Origin: Sphingobacteriia bacterium
GTDB lineage: Bacteria > Bacteroidota > Bacteroidia > Chitinophagales > Chitinophagaceae
NCBI GenBank assembly: GCA_947460365.1
Contig: CANHJH010000003.1
Span: forward strand, 1-42,363
Direction: 5' to 3'
Length of the DNA stretch: 42,363 nucleotides
Below, in pieces: positions 8,868 to 17,084 of this stretch (its first letter is position 1; each line of letters opens with the position of its first letter). The position numbers and the translations under genes are program-made. The notes below the pieces were generated by a model. The model ran no database searches. It was not told the origin of the DNA and saw nothing but the letters and a program-made list of their open reading frames with translations.

Positions 8868-9100
8868 GGACTGATATTGTTATCTTTAAAATAGAGTTAG
8901 AAAATGATTTTTATCGGTTTGAATTAAACTTAAAAAATTACAATTTTTTTAAATGTTGATTTATTAAGCAATTTACGCTAAAGTTTAAAAATTACTTCGC
9001 ATATTTCTATTATTTTATTTATTTTGAACGGCAAATTAAACTCATTGATTAAACTCATTGATTAATTGTTTATCTTAATTTTTAATTAAAAAGTTAAAAA
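8868..9100. promoter_or_regulatory. Divergent control region between GH92 and MFS genes
   Basis: The longest gene-free stretch of the glycan-use locus (233 bp), very AT-rich. It must carry promoters for both directions. TTACTTCG at 8992-8999 resembles the Bacteroidota -7 box for the plus strand, with two mismatches to TAnnTTTG. It also contains a 13-bp tandem repeat, described separately, that could bind a regulator. Confidence 0.45.
9035..9063 (+). repeat. Tandem 13-bp direct repeat in the divergent control region
   Basis: The unit ATTAAACTCATTG occurs twice without a gap (9035-9047 and 9048-9060) and a third partial copy starts at 9061. It lies about 40-65 bp before the MFS start codon. 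It may be a regulator binding site or a slippage repeat. Confidence 0.6.
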
Positions 9101-10378
9101 GTGAATACCGTTTCTTCAAATAAACAGCATCCAATAACTTGGGTACCTTCAACTTGGTTTGCAATGGGATTGCCATTTGTCGCATTGTCAACCACCATTT
9201 CCATCATGTATAAAAACATGGGATTATCTGATGGTACTATTGCATTTTGGACATCCTTAATTATGTTGCCATGGACGATTAAACCATTTTGGGGGCCATT
9301 TTTAGAAATGTTTAAAACAAAAAAGTATTTTGTTTATACCACTCAGATTTTTTCAGGAATATTATTCGCTTTGGCTGCATTATCACTTCAGACTAATTAT
9401 TATTTCTGGTTATCTATTTCTATTTTTTTTGTGATTGCATTGAGTGCCTCTACGCATGATACAGCAGCGGATGGAGTATATCTAAACGAGTTATCAACAC
9501 AAGATCAAGCTAAATATGTAGGGTGGCAGGGTGCATTTTACAATATCGCTAAAATATTTTCAGCAGGTTTGATGGTGTCATTGGCAGGTCAGCTTGAACA
9601 ATTAATAGGAGTGGTAAAGGCCTGGGTTGTTGTTTTATTGATTTATGCATTGGTGATGATTGCATTGGGTTTGTATAACAGGAAAAAGCTTCCATCAAGT
9701 GCAGGGGAATCTAAAACAAATTCTTTCAGAGCAGGTTTGGACACATTAAAAGATGTGATTGTGACTTTTTTTCAGAAAAAGAAAATTGTGTACAGTCTTT
9801 TTTTTATAGTTCTATACAGATTTGCAGAAGGACAAGCAATAAAAATAATCCCTCTTTTTTTTAAAGCTCCTCGACAAGCGGGCGGATTAGGATTATCTAC
9901 TGCTGAAATTGGCATGTTATATGGTGTATTTGGTGCAATTGCATTTGTATTGGGCTCCATTGCCGCAGGATATTTTGTATCTAAAACAGGGCTTACTAGA
10001 AAATCATTATTGATCTTATGTTGTTTTTTTAATATTCCATTTGTAGCTTATACTTGTTTGGCTATTTATTTGCCTAATGATTTATATATAATTGGTACTG
10101 CTGTTGCTATCGAATATTTTGGCTATGGATTTGGTTTTGTTGGGCTAATTCTATTTATCATGCAACAAATTGCTCCTGGAAAATATAAAATGGCACATTA
10201 TGCTTTTGGAAGTGGATTGGTAAGTTTGGGTTTTTTATTGCCATCAATGGTTAGCGGATTTGTGAGTGATTGGTTGGGTTACAAAGATTTTTTTATTTGG
10301 GTGCTTTTTTCAACGATACCTGCATTTTTGGTAACATGGTTGGTACCATTACAAAAGTTTGAAGAAAATAATAATTAA
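9101..10378 (+). CDS. AmpG-like MFS transporter (12 membrane segments)
   Basis: An inner-membrane permease of the major facilitator superfamily, nearest in pattern to AmpG/PAT permeases. The signature STHDTAADGVYLNELSTQDQAKYVG (about residues 125-150; D-x-x-A-D after a membrane helix) parallels the AmpG motif around its acidic pair. Around twelve hydrophobic segments are visible, with a cytoplasmic middle loop near 195-230 (NRKKLPSS...). The start is a GTG at 9101, preceded by an A-rich stretch. AmpG itself carries anhydro-muropeptides, but relatives in Bacteroidota sit in glycan loci and probably move sugars or small oligosaccharides. Its pairing with a mannosidase and a TIM-barrel protein suggests uptake of the released sugar; this is inference. 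Confidence 0.82.
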   Translation: MNTVSSNKQHPITWVPSTWFAMGLPFVALSTTISIMYKNMGLSDGTIAFWTSLIMLPWTIKPFWGPFLEMFKTKKYFVYTTQIFSGILFALAALSLQTNYYFWLSISIFFVIALSASTHDTAADGVYLNELSTQDQAKYVGWQGAFYNIAKIFSAGLMVSLAGQLEQLIGVVKAWVVVLLIYALVMIALGLYNRKKLPSSAGESKTNSFRAGLDTLKDVIVTFFQKKKIVYSLFFIVLYRFAEGQAIKIIPLFFKAPRQAGGLGLSTAEIGMLYGVFGAIAFVLGSIAAGYFVSKTGLTRKSLLILCCFFNIPFVAYTCLAIYLPNDLYIIGTAVAIEYFGYGFGFVGLILFIMQQIAPGKYKMAHYAFGSGLVSLGFLLPSMVSGFVSDWLGYKDFFIWVLFSTIPAFLVTWLVPLQKFEENNN

Positions 10379-10388
10379 AGTAATAGAT

Positions 10389-11324
10389 ATGTTAATCACG
10401 GGTACATTTATTGATGAAATTAGTCATGATATTCCTCATCAAAATTGGGGCGAATTAGAATGGGATAATGATTTTCTTCATATGAAAACTATGGGCATAG
10501 ATACAGTTATTCTTATTCGGTGTGGTTACAGAAAATTTCTTACTTATGAATCAACTTACCTAATAAATAAATATGGTTGTTATAAACCCTCTGTAGATTT
10601 GGTAGAATTGTTTTTAAGACTAGCTGACAAATACGAGATGAAATTTTATTTTGGCTTGTACGATAGTGGTATCTATTGGGATACAGGTGATATTTCTCAT
10701 GAAATAATAGATAATCAGTTTGTTATTGATGAAGTATGGAATAGATATGGTCATCATCCTTCTTTTAAAGGGTGGTATTTAAGTATGGAAATCAGTCGGA
10801 GAACTAAAGGAGTAATCAATGCATTTAGTACACTGGGATTGCAATGTAAGTCTGTGAGTAGTGGTTTGCCTACACTAATTTCACCCTGGATTGATGGTAA
10901 AAAAGCAGTGCTAGCATCTAGCTCATCTATTTCAAAAGAAGATGTTGTTTCCTTGAAAGAACATGAGGATGAATGGACTGAGATATTTGACGGCATAAAA
11001 GGTGCAGTAGATGCAGTTGCATTCCAGGATGGACATATTGACTATGATCAGTTAGAAGACTTTTTTATAATTAATAAAAAGTTAGCGGATCGATATGGTA
11101 TGCAATGTTGGACCAATGCAGAAAGTTTTGACAGGGATATGCCAATCAAGTTTTTTCCAATCAAGTTCGAAAAATTAAAGTTGAAATTATTAGCTGCTCA
11201 AAAAGCAGGATATGACAAAGCGATTACATTCGAGTTTTCTCACTTCATGAGTCCTCAATCGGCTTACCTACAAGCAGGACATTTATATAACCGATACATG
11301 GAGTATGTAAATCATTTGAAGTAG
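10389..11324 (+). CDS. DUF4434-type TIM-barrel protein, probable glycoside hydrolase relative
   Basis: Resembles DUF4434 proteins, a TIM-barrel group related to glycoside hydrolases. The ATG at 10389, 10 bp after the MFS stop, is preferred because the first barrel strand (LITGTFIDEI) begins there; a start at 10359 would overlap the MFS gene by 20 bp. No signal peptide is visible, so it is probably cytoplasmic and acts on imported sugar. Strand ends carry typical barrel residues: TVILIRCGYR, MKFYFGLYDSG, GWYLSMEIS (Glu near 134) and CWTNAESFD (Glu near 245). The two glutamates are spaced as acid/base and nucleophile would be in clan-A enzymes, which is inference. It likely shares an operon with the transporter. 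Confidence 0.62.
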   Translation: MLITGTFIDEISHDIPHQNWGELEWDNDFLHMKTMGIDTVILIRCGYRKFLTYESTYLINKYGCYKPSVDLVELFLRLADKYEMKFYFGLYDSGIYWDTGDISHEIIDNQFVIDEVWNRYGHHPSFKGWYLSMEISRRTKGVINAFSTLGLQCKSVSSGLPTLISPWIDGKKAVLASSSSISKEDVVSLKEHEDEWTEIFDGIKGAVDAVAFQDGHIDYDQLEDFFIINKKLADRYGMQCWTNAESFDRDMPIKFFPIKFEKLKLKLLAAQKAGYDKAITFEFSHFMSPQSAYLQAGHLYNRYMEYVNHLK

Positions 11325-11478
11325 TTAGATGAGGAACAATAAAACTTTTACGATAGTTTAGTTTACATATTATATTTTAATTAATAAACAAGTTTTTATA
11401 TTTTTAAATTATTCATCTGTGAAATTTACAGGAATTATCTTTTTAAATGTTAATCTTTGTTTTTCAAAAAGTTAGATA
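11325..11478 (+). promoter_or_regulatory. Likely promoter region of the glycan-assembly cluster
   Basis: A 154-bp AT-rich gap separates the sugar-use genes from the ACP gene that opens the long assembly cluster. TAATCTTTG at 11451-11459 is close to the Bacteroidota -7 box but has one extra base in the spacer. No terminator hairpin for the upstream gene was seen. Confidence 0.3.
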
Positions 11479-11715
11479 GTGCACAATAAATTTATTAATA
11501 TGATTCAACTGACGGCTGGCGAATTCAATATTTCAGTTGATCAATTATCACTGAGTAGTAAATTCCGGGAATTACCAAAATGGTCATCTCTAAATGCTTT
11601 ACTTTTTATTTCAAAAATAAATGAAGAAACGGGTGTGTTGATTTCAAGCGCGATGCTTGCAGATATGACTACATTAGGTGATGTCAATGATTTTATAAAC
11701 TTAAATATAATTTAA
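11479..11715 (+). CDS. Acyl carrier protein
   Basis: A 78-residue carrier that would hold an acyl chain on a phosphopantetheine arm. The pattern LSSKFRELPKWSSLNALLFISKINEETGV (residues 24-53 in pieces) matches the start of helix 2 in ACPs, with Ser37 in W-S-S-L at the site of the usual D-S-L attachment serine; the preceding Asp is replaced by Ser36. The acidic helix 2 end and a final LGDVNDFI helix fit the fold. The start is GTG at 11479; using the ATG at 11500 would remove part of helix 1. The stop is directly followed by the GTG start of the ketosynthase, so the two are almost certainly translated together. It is distinct from a housekeeping ACP and dedicated to this cluster. Confidence 0.78.
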   Translation: MHNKFINMIQLTAGEFNISVDQLSLSSKFRELPKWSSLNALLFISKINEETGVLISSAMLADMTTLGDVNDFINLNII

Positions 11716-12723
11716 GTGGCATTTACTCAATATAATGGTATTTTCATTAAGGGTATAGTAAATGTCATTCCTTCCATTATCGAAGATAATCTTGACTTAA
11801 ATTTAATTAACGAAGAAGATAGAATTAAAGTGGTTGAGCATACCGGTATCAGGTATAGGCGGGTAGTGAATAAGTTGAGTAATAGTGTTAAATCTCTTTT
11901 TAAAAAAGGCTGCCTTGAATTATTAGATAAGCAAGGGTGGAAAGAAGAAGACATTGATGTATTGATTTGCGTTACTCAAACTTCAAATTTAAATATTCCT
12001 GCAATTTCTTGTCAACTGCATGATGAGCTAAATTTATTACCAGATGCGATATGTTTGGATGTTAATTTAGGATGTTCCGGCTATGTGTATGGGTTAAATA
12101 CAATTTATTCATTATTACAATCTATTGGAAAAAATAATGCAAAAGCCATTCTATGTTGTGGTGATATATCAACAAGCTTAATAGATAGCGAAGATAAATC
12201 TACTAAACCAATTTTTTCAGACGCAATTTCAGTTACTGGTATTGAATGTATTAGGGAGATTAATGAAAAAGCAGCTTATTTTCATTTGCAAACAGTAGGA
12301 AGTGGACAACATGCTATATATGCCGAATTAAATGAACACCAACAATTAGTGATGCGGATGAATGGAATAGATGTATTTAATTATTCACTAAGATATGTGC
12401 CGGATAATGTTAATCGTTTACTAGAATTTATAAAAAAAGATTGTATTGAGCCCGCTGCATTTGTATTTCATCAAGCTAATCAAATTATAAACAGTTCAAT
12501 TGCAAATAAACTAAAATTAAATCCTAAAAATGTACCAAGTACACTTTTTGAATATGGTAATACGGCATCTGCTAGTATTCCGGTTACATTGTCAAAATTT
12601 ATTAATACGCATAACGAACAAAATTATTGGGTATTAATATCAGGATTTGGGGTTGGGTTTTCAATTGCGTCTGCTTTAGTTTTTATTTCCAAAGATATCT
12701 GTTGTAATACACTCGAAATATGA
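11716..12723 (+). CDS. 3-oxoacyl-ACP synthase III (FabH-like ketosynthase)
   Basis: A thiolase-fold condensing enzyme that would extend an acyl starter by decarboxylative condensation on the partner ACP. The full Cys-His-Asn triad is visible: Cys120 in DVNLGCSGYVYG, His252 in FVFHQANQ and Asn282 in FEYGNTASASIPV. EHTGIRYRR near 41-49 and the final SGFGVGFSIASAL are also typical. The start is GTG, with zero spacing to the ACP stop. Its stop overlaps the next ATG by 4 bp. Similar ACP plus KAS III pairs occur in clusters making 3-hydroxybutyrylated amino sugars, so a short acyl decoration is a better guess than general fatty-acid synthesis. No dedicated ketoreductase is present; FabG from elsewhere would be needed. 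Confidence 0.88.
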   Translation: MAFTQYNGIFIKGIVNVIPSIIEDNLDLNLINEEDRIKVVEHTGIRYRRVVNKLSNSVKSLFKKGCLELLDKQGWKEEDIDVLICVTQTSNLNIPAISCQLHDELNLLPDAICLDVNLGCSGYVYGLNTIYSLLQSIGKNNAKAILCCGDISTSLIDSEDKSTKPIFSDAISVTGIECIREINEKAAYFHLQTVGSGQHAIYAELNEHQQLVMRMNGIDVFNYSLRYVPDNVNRLLEFIKKDCIEPAAFVFHQANQIINSSIANKLKLNPKNVPSTLFEYGNTASASIPVTLSKFINTHNEQNYWVLISGFGVGFSIASALVFISKDICCNTLEI

Positions 12724-13634
12724 TTGAGATAGACATTGTTATACCCATATATAATTCTTCGGCTTTTTGTGAGAAATTAGTTTTTACTATTGAAAATTGG
12801 AAGAATGAGAGCCATTTTAATCCGCATGTAATTTTTGTTAATGATGGAAGTATTGATGATGTAGAACGAGTGCTTATTCAGGTTTTAAAACAAGTTACAT
12901 ATTCCTGGCAATTAGTAAGGCTCTCGAAAAATTATGGACAACATACAGCAACAGCTATTGGATTCCATTTAAGCACTCATGAAATTGTTGCAACTATTGA
13001 TGATGATTTGCAGCATGATTTATCCTCCATCAACAAAATGTATGATTGTTTAATCGCTGAAGATGCCGACTTGGTGTACGGAAATTATTTTATAAAGAAA
13101 CATCATTTTTTTAGAAACTTAGGTACCAGTATTTTAAAGAAAATATTAAACGCTGAGAATAAAAATTATGCCATAGTTACTTCTTGTAGATTGATGAAGA
13201 AAAATGTGTTACAAATGTTTAAAGGAAATCAGCGACAAATTCATTTTGTTGATGATTATCTTTTGTTGTCATCTTCCAAAAAGGCAACTTGTATCGTTAA
13301 TCATAATAAAAGAGAAAGTGGAGAATCTGGGTATTCAATTTTCAGGTTAATTAAAATGGCCTTTTCTATTTTATTGTTACATTCATCACTGCCATTGAAA
13401 ATTATTACAAGAATGGGATTAGTAATTTCATTGTTTTGTTTTTTTCTCGGCACCTATTATATTTATCAAAAACTTTTTTTTAGTGTGGCTATTGGTTTTA
13501 CTTCAATTATTGTTGCCATATTTTTTTCTACCGGAATTATTCTTTTTTCTTTAGGAATTATTGGAGAATATATCAGAAGGATATGGATTACTAAACAAAA
13601 ATTAGACCAAGTATTAATCTCAAAAATATATTGA
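12720..13634 (+). CDS. GtrB/DPM1-like family 2 glycosyltransferase with two membrane helices
   Basis: A GT2 enzyme that probably moves a sugar from its nucleotide to a polyprenyl phosphate at the inner membrane. The GT-A domain shows IDIVIPIYN (4-11), FVNDGSIDD (39-47), LSKNYGQHTA (68-77), the DxD-like IDDDLQHD (93-100) and DYLLL. The C-terminal 95 residues carry two membrane helices (about 213-235 and 245-270) and end GEYIRRIW, the arrangement of GtrB, ArnC and related undecaprenyl-phosphate glycosyltransferases. The start overlaps the ketosynthase stop by 4 bp, so they are translationally coupled. Which sugar is moved is unknown; a glucose, galactose or amino sugar are all possible. Confidence 0.87.
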   Translation: MIEIDIVIPIYNSSAFCEKLVFTIENWKNESHFNPHVIFVNDGSIDDVERVLIQVLKQVTYSWQLVRLSKNYGQHTATAIGFHLSTHEIVATIDDDLQHDLSSINKMYDCLIAEDADLVYGNYFIKKHHFFRNLGTSILKKILNAENKNYAIVTSCRLMKKNVLQMFKGNQRQIHFVDDYLLLSSSKKATCIVNHNKRESGESGYSIFRLIKMAFSILLLHSSLPLKIITRMGLVISLFCFFLGTYYIYQKLFFSVAIGFTSIIVAIFFSTGIILFSLGIIGEYIRRIWITKQKLDQVLISKIY

Positions 13635-13635
13635 T

Positions 13636-14160
13636 ATGCACTTAAGTGGTATTAATTTAATTCCGCTGAATATATCTCACCTTGAATTAGTAAGGAATTG
13701 GCGCAATAATGAATTGATTGCTTCTTTCATGGAATATCAGGAATATATAACTAAAGAAGCACAACAACAATGGTTTGAAACCATCCAAAATACTGAAAAT
13801 TATTATTTTATTATAGAAACTAATAAAACGTCAATAGGATTAATACATTTAAACAAAGTTGATGAAATCAATAAATCTGCTCATTCTGGATTATTTATTG
13901 GGGAAGAAAAATACCAAGGTACTGGAATCGCATTAGCTGCTTCTATCTTAATTCTTTCCTTTGCATTTGAAACACTAGACTTAAATAAAGTTTACGCTAA
14001 GGTTAATAAAGATAATATGGCAGTAATTGAATATAACCAATTCTTAGGGTTTGATTTTGAAACAAAAATGAATGATAAGTTTGATTTATATAAAATGTGC
14101 TCTATAAAATTTAGTGAAAAGAAAGCTTATTTAACTAATTTAATAGGAGTAATAAATTAG
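13636..14160 (+). CDS. GNAT N-acyltransferase
   Basis: A GCN5-related acyltransferase of the RimJ/PseH-like type with the usual elements: LVRNWRNNELIASFM near residues 17-31, IGLIHLNKVD as a central strand, and an acyl-CoA loop around GEEKYQGTGIALAA (88-101), followed by the NKVYAKVNKDNMAVIEYNQFLGF helix (about 117-139), which is diagnostic for the family. It starts 1 bp after the glycosyltransferase stop. In glycan clusters such enzymes acylate the amine of aminodeoxy sugars, here plausibly the product of the nearby WecE-like aminotransferase. Acceptance of an acyl group from ACP rather than CoA is possible but not visible. It ends 3 bp from the convergent minus-strand gene. Confidence 0.82.
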   Translation: MHLSGINLIPLNISHLELVRNWRNNELIASFMEYQEYITKEAQQQWFETIQNTENYYFIIETNKTSIGLIHLNKVDEINKSAHSGLFIGEEKYQGTGIALAASILILSFAFETLDLNKVYAKVNKDNMAVIEYNQFLGFDFETKMNDKFDLYKMCSIKFSEKKAYLTNLIGVIN

Positions 14161-14163
14161 TTT

Positions 14164-15066
14164 CTATCGTTGTAAAATGCGCCATCTTAATTCATTTAAA
14201 AGTACCATGAATTTTTGTTTCATATTCTTATTTTCTAATTCCAAATAAGTTAAAGTAAACAGCGCTGGGTTTAATCCCCATTTAATTAATTTCAAATAAA
14301 ATGGAAGATAGGAATAGGGGAGGCGATTTAGATTTAAATAGGGCTTTAATTTTGGATGAATGTTATTGAAGTATTCATTTCTATTATGCCAATAATATAC
14401 TTTATTTCTTAATGGTAAAACTTCCAACCCTATATGAAAGGTTAAATGCGCATTTGCTACAAATATTGGATTTATTGAGAAGGCCGCAATGTTATTTATG
14501 AGTGTAGCTTCTACAAAAGGTATACCTACGCAAATATTTCCTAGAATAAATTTCTTTAGTAGTTCTGCTTTAAATATAAAACAATCAAAACCAGGATGCG
14601 ATTTTCCAATATCTGCATATAATTCCGACAAAGATTTTTCTGCATTTAGTGTGCAGATTCTTCGTCTGTTAATCACAATTGCATCGTGTCCTTTTAATAT
14701 GTTTTCTTTTAATACGTCATAAAAATAAGGCATTAAAGCAATGTCTGCATTGGTGTACATATAATAATCTGCACTACTCGTTTCTTTGAATTTTTCAAAA
14801 ATATCATTAATAAATGGCAATTTATTACCATGTATTGTATGGGTACAATCAAGTATAGAGCCTTGTAAATCAGATAGTTGTATAAAAATATTGGGGATAT
14901 TTATATGTTCATCTGAGAACTTGGTGTAGTATAGTTCGATTTTTAGTGTTGCTTTAGTGTAATTCAACGCTTCAACAATACTTTTAAAGGTAATTTGTTG
15001 GTATTTGTAAAAATTGGAGCTTTCAGTTACATTTACCGGATTAATTAAATGTGCAATTCGAATCAA
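14164..15066 (-). CDS. Putative GT-A-fold glycosyltransferase of unrecognised family
   Basis: Not assigned to a named family. A central DYYMYTNADIALMPYFYDVL stretch (residues 101-120) resembles the strand and metal-binding region of GT-A enzymes, and DAIVINRRRI, HPGFDCFIF and HFIGLEVLP-like segments recall capsular transferases that check position and substrate. No signal peptide or clear membrane helix is present. It is the only minus-strand gene in the 17-kb cluster. The sole usable start is TTG at 15066-15064: an in-frame stop lies about six codons upstream, and the first ATG is far downstream. That TTG shares a base with the ATG of the divergent aminotransferase. AT content matches its neighbours. 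Function remains inferred from fold and context. Confidence 0.6.
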   Translation of the reverse strand: MIRIAHLINPVNVTESSNFYKYQQITFKSIVEALNYTKATLKIELYYTKFSDEHINIPNIFIQLSDLQGSILDCTHTIHGNKLPFINDIFEKFKETSSADYYMYTNADIALMPYFYDVLKENILKGHDAIVINRRRICTLNAEKSLSELYADIGKSHPGFDCFIFKAELLKKFILGNICVGIPFVEATLINNIAAFSINPIFVANAHLTFHIGLEVLPLRNKVYYWHNRNEYFNNIHPKLKPYLNLNRLPYSYLPFYLKLIKWGLNPALFTLTYLELENKNMKQKFMVLLNELRWRILQR

Positions 15067-16208
15067 TGAGAGAGATTTTATTTAATAGTTTATATAATTC
15101 ACCAAATTATACCAAAAATATTGATTTACTCTTTAATGATTATGAATTATTTCGCAATAAGCATTTCTCTAATAAATGTATTGAAATATTGAAGGATACT
15201 TTTAATGATGCAGCATTATTTCTTACTCATTCCGCAACTGGTGGATTAGAAATCATTGCTACGTTACTTGATATTCAACCGGGTGATGAGATCATTGTTC
15301 CATCTTTTACTTTTGTTTCATCAGCAAATGCATTTGTTTCTAGAGGTGCAATTCCTGTTTTTATTGATATCAATCCTGACACTTTAAATATTGATGAAAA
15401 CTTAATTGAAAAAGCGATTACAACAAAAACTAAAGCAATTGTTGCAATGCATTATGCCGGTCACCCTTGCGACTTAGTTAAAATCAATGCTATTTGTAAA
15501 AAGCATAATATTTATTTGGTTGAAGACGCCGCAATGGGATTTGGGGCTATGTACAATAATTTACCTTTAGGGAGTTGGGGAGATTTTTCTGTAATCAGTT
15601 TTGATATTACGAAACAGATAAATTCAATTCAAGGTGGCCTTTTAATTGTTAATAACAAAAAATTTGTACAGCGTGTAAATAATGTATATCATTTAGGTAC
15701 CAATAGAATTGAGTTCCAACAAAATAATGTTCAATACTATGAGTGGGTTGATATAGGTTCTAAATATCAAATGAATGAACTGAATGCAGCAATTTTATTT
15801 GAACAACTCCAAAATGCAGCATCCATTTTACTGCATAGAAAAAAATTATCACAACACTATTATAACAGACTTGTACACCTCGAAAATACAGGTAAAATAA
15901 AACTGGTTTCAAAAAAATTGCTTTCAAATAATATACATGAGTTTTATATCATTTTAAATTCTTTTGAAGAAAGAGAGACTTTGCGGATATTTTTGAGTAA
16001 AAATAAAGTAGAGGCCTTATTTCATTACATACCACTTCATCTGTCATTTTTAGGGAAAAAAATAGGTAGATATTTTGGAGGAAAACATACTGAACAGATA
16101 TCCAGAACTATATTACGATTACCATTACACAGTGACATTACAGAAGATCAAGTAGATTATATAACTAGTTTGATTTATACATATTTTAATGATAAAATTA
16201 GTTCATAA
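15066..16208 (+). CDS. WecE-like sugar aminotransferase (DegT/DnrJ/EryC1/StrS family)
   Basis: A PLP enzyme that aminates a 4-keto-6-deoxy nucleotide sugar, giving a 4-amino-4,6-dideoxy sugar. It follows E. coli WecE closely: LLDIQPGDEIIVPSFTFVS, ANAFVSRGAIPVFIDINPDTLNIDE, AMHYAGHPCD and VEDAAMGFGA with the PLP-nitrogen Asp near 154. The Schiff-base lysine is Lys183 in SFDITKQINSIQGG. WDIGSKYQMNELNAA-like and FHYIPLH segments match the C-terminal domain. The ATG at 15066 is preferred over a GTG at 15051 that would extend into the divergent gene. Either a galacto or gluco configured product is possible. The required dehydratase (RmlB-type) is not in this window. Confidence 0.9.
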   Translation: MREILFNSLYNSPNYTKNIDLLFNDYELFRNKHFSNKCIEILKDTFNDAALFLTHSATGGLEIIATLLDIQPGDEIIVPSFTFVSSANAFVSRGAIPVFIDINPDTLNIDENLIEKAITTKTKAIVAMHYAGHPCDLVKINAICKKHNIYLVEDAAMGFGAMYNNLPLGSWGDFSVISFDITKQINSIQGGLLIVNNKKFVQRVNNVYHLGTNRIEFQQNNVQYYEWVDIGSKYQMNELNAAILFEQLQNAASILLHRKKLSQHYYNRLVHLENTGKIKLVSKKLLSNNIHEFYIILNSFEERETLRIFLSKNKVEALFHYIPLHLSFLGKKIGRYFGGKHTEQISRTILRLPLHSDITEDQVDYITSLIYTYFNDKISS

Positions 16209-16223
16209 TTTTTTTTAATTATT

Positions 16224-17084
16224 ATGATAAATACAATTGATAAGGACGTCAAGTTAAAAGAGTTGGAATATTTAGGCTATACAAAGCTGGGAAAAATTGA
16301 TGTTAAATTATTGTCTAAATTAAAAATGGAAACAACAGATTTAGTTAAAATTACCCAAAAAAAATACCCTAAAGGAGAGTTGTTTAATCTGATAAATGCT
16401 GATGTTGAAACAAAGCTAATCTCTAACGATATAGTCAGAAGATATTTAAATGCTTCTTTAGAGAATTGGCTGGATAAAAGTATCGTCGATATTTATCCGG
16501 TATCTCATATTATTAAACCTTTTGGATTAAAAAGCAGTATTTGGCACCAAGACTCTGCCATAGTTGATGAAAACATACATTTTTCTCTCAATGCATGGAT
16601 GCCATTAGTAAAATCGCATCGATTAAATGGTTGTTTATGGATTTTTCCTGGAAGTCACATTAATAAAAACTTTAAAAGACAATTTGGTTTCAATCCTATA
16701 AAGGGAAGTGTATTGAAATTATTAAAAAAGTATTTTGTACCAATTAATATAGAGGCAGGTGAGGTACTATTATTTCACAGAAATTTAATTCATGGATCAT
16801 CTATTAATTTTTTGCCAATGAAACGTGTTGCAATAGAATCAGTTGTTGTTTCAAAGGGCGCCCAACTACTTAATTTTCATCGGGATGAAAAAATTTCAAA
16901 AAATAAATTATTAGTTTATCAGGTTGATCAGAGCCATTTTTTAAAAAATAATCCTAAAGAAGATTTTTATAATGGGAATTATCCTTTTTTTCAAATGGAG
17001 GATGAAAGCATCTCAGACATCAGTAATAATTTATTACAAAGTGTGCCATTATTTGTAAATCATGCTAAGCAATTTTATCAATGA
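16224..17084 (+). CDS. Phytanoyl-CoA dioxygenase (PhyH) family Fe(II)/2-oxoglutarate oxygenase
   Basis: A non-heme iron oxygenase that would hydroxylate a C-H bond while turning 2-oxoglutarate into succinate. The iron facial triad is clear: His108 and Asp110 in IWHQDSA, and His190 in LIHGSS, with the 2-oxoglutarate-binding Arg201 in MKRVAIE. GCLWIFPGSH (137-145) and AGEVLLFHRNLIHGS (178-192) are typical PhyH strands. No signal peptide; cytoplasmic. Its stop overlaps the start of the next gene, another oxygenase, by 4 bp, which strongly suggests that they work together. The family acts on acyl-CoA, free acids, amino acids or carrier-bound substrates. Here an acyl group or sugar is the likely target; this is inference. 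Confidence 0.87.
   Translation: MINTIDKDVKLKELEYLGYTKLGKIDVKLLSKLKMETTDLVKITQKKYPKGELFNLINADVETKLISNDIVRRYLNASLENWLDKSIVDIYPVSHIIKPFGLKSSIWHQDSAIVDENIHFSLNAWMPLVKSHRLNGCLWIFPGSHINKNFKRQFGFNPIKGSVLKLLKKYFVPINIEAGEVLLFHRNLIHGSSINFLPMKRVAIESVVVSKGAQLLNFHRDEKISKNKLLVYQVDQSHFLKNNPKEDFYNGNYPFFQMEDESISDISNNLLQSVPLFVNHAKQFYQ

Noticed and set aside
11148-11172. Short direct repeat of CCAATCAAGTT in the DUF4434-type gene
   Set aside because: It is in the coding frame, giving a repeated P-I-K-F, and no regulatory role is evident.
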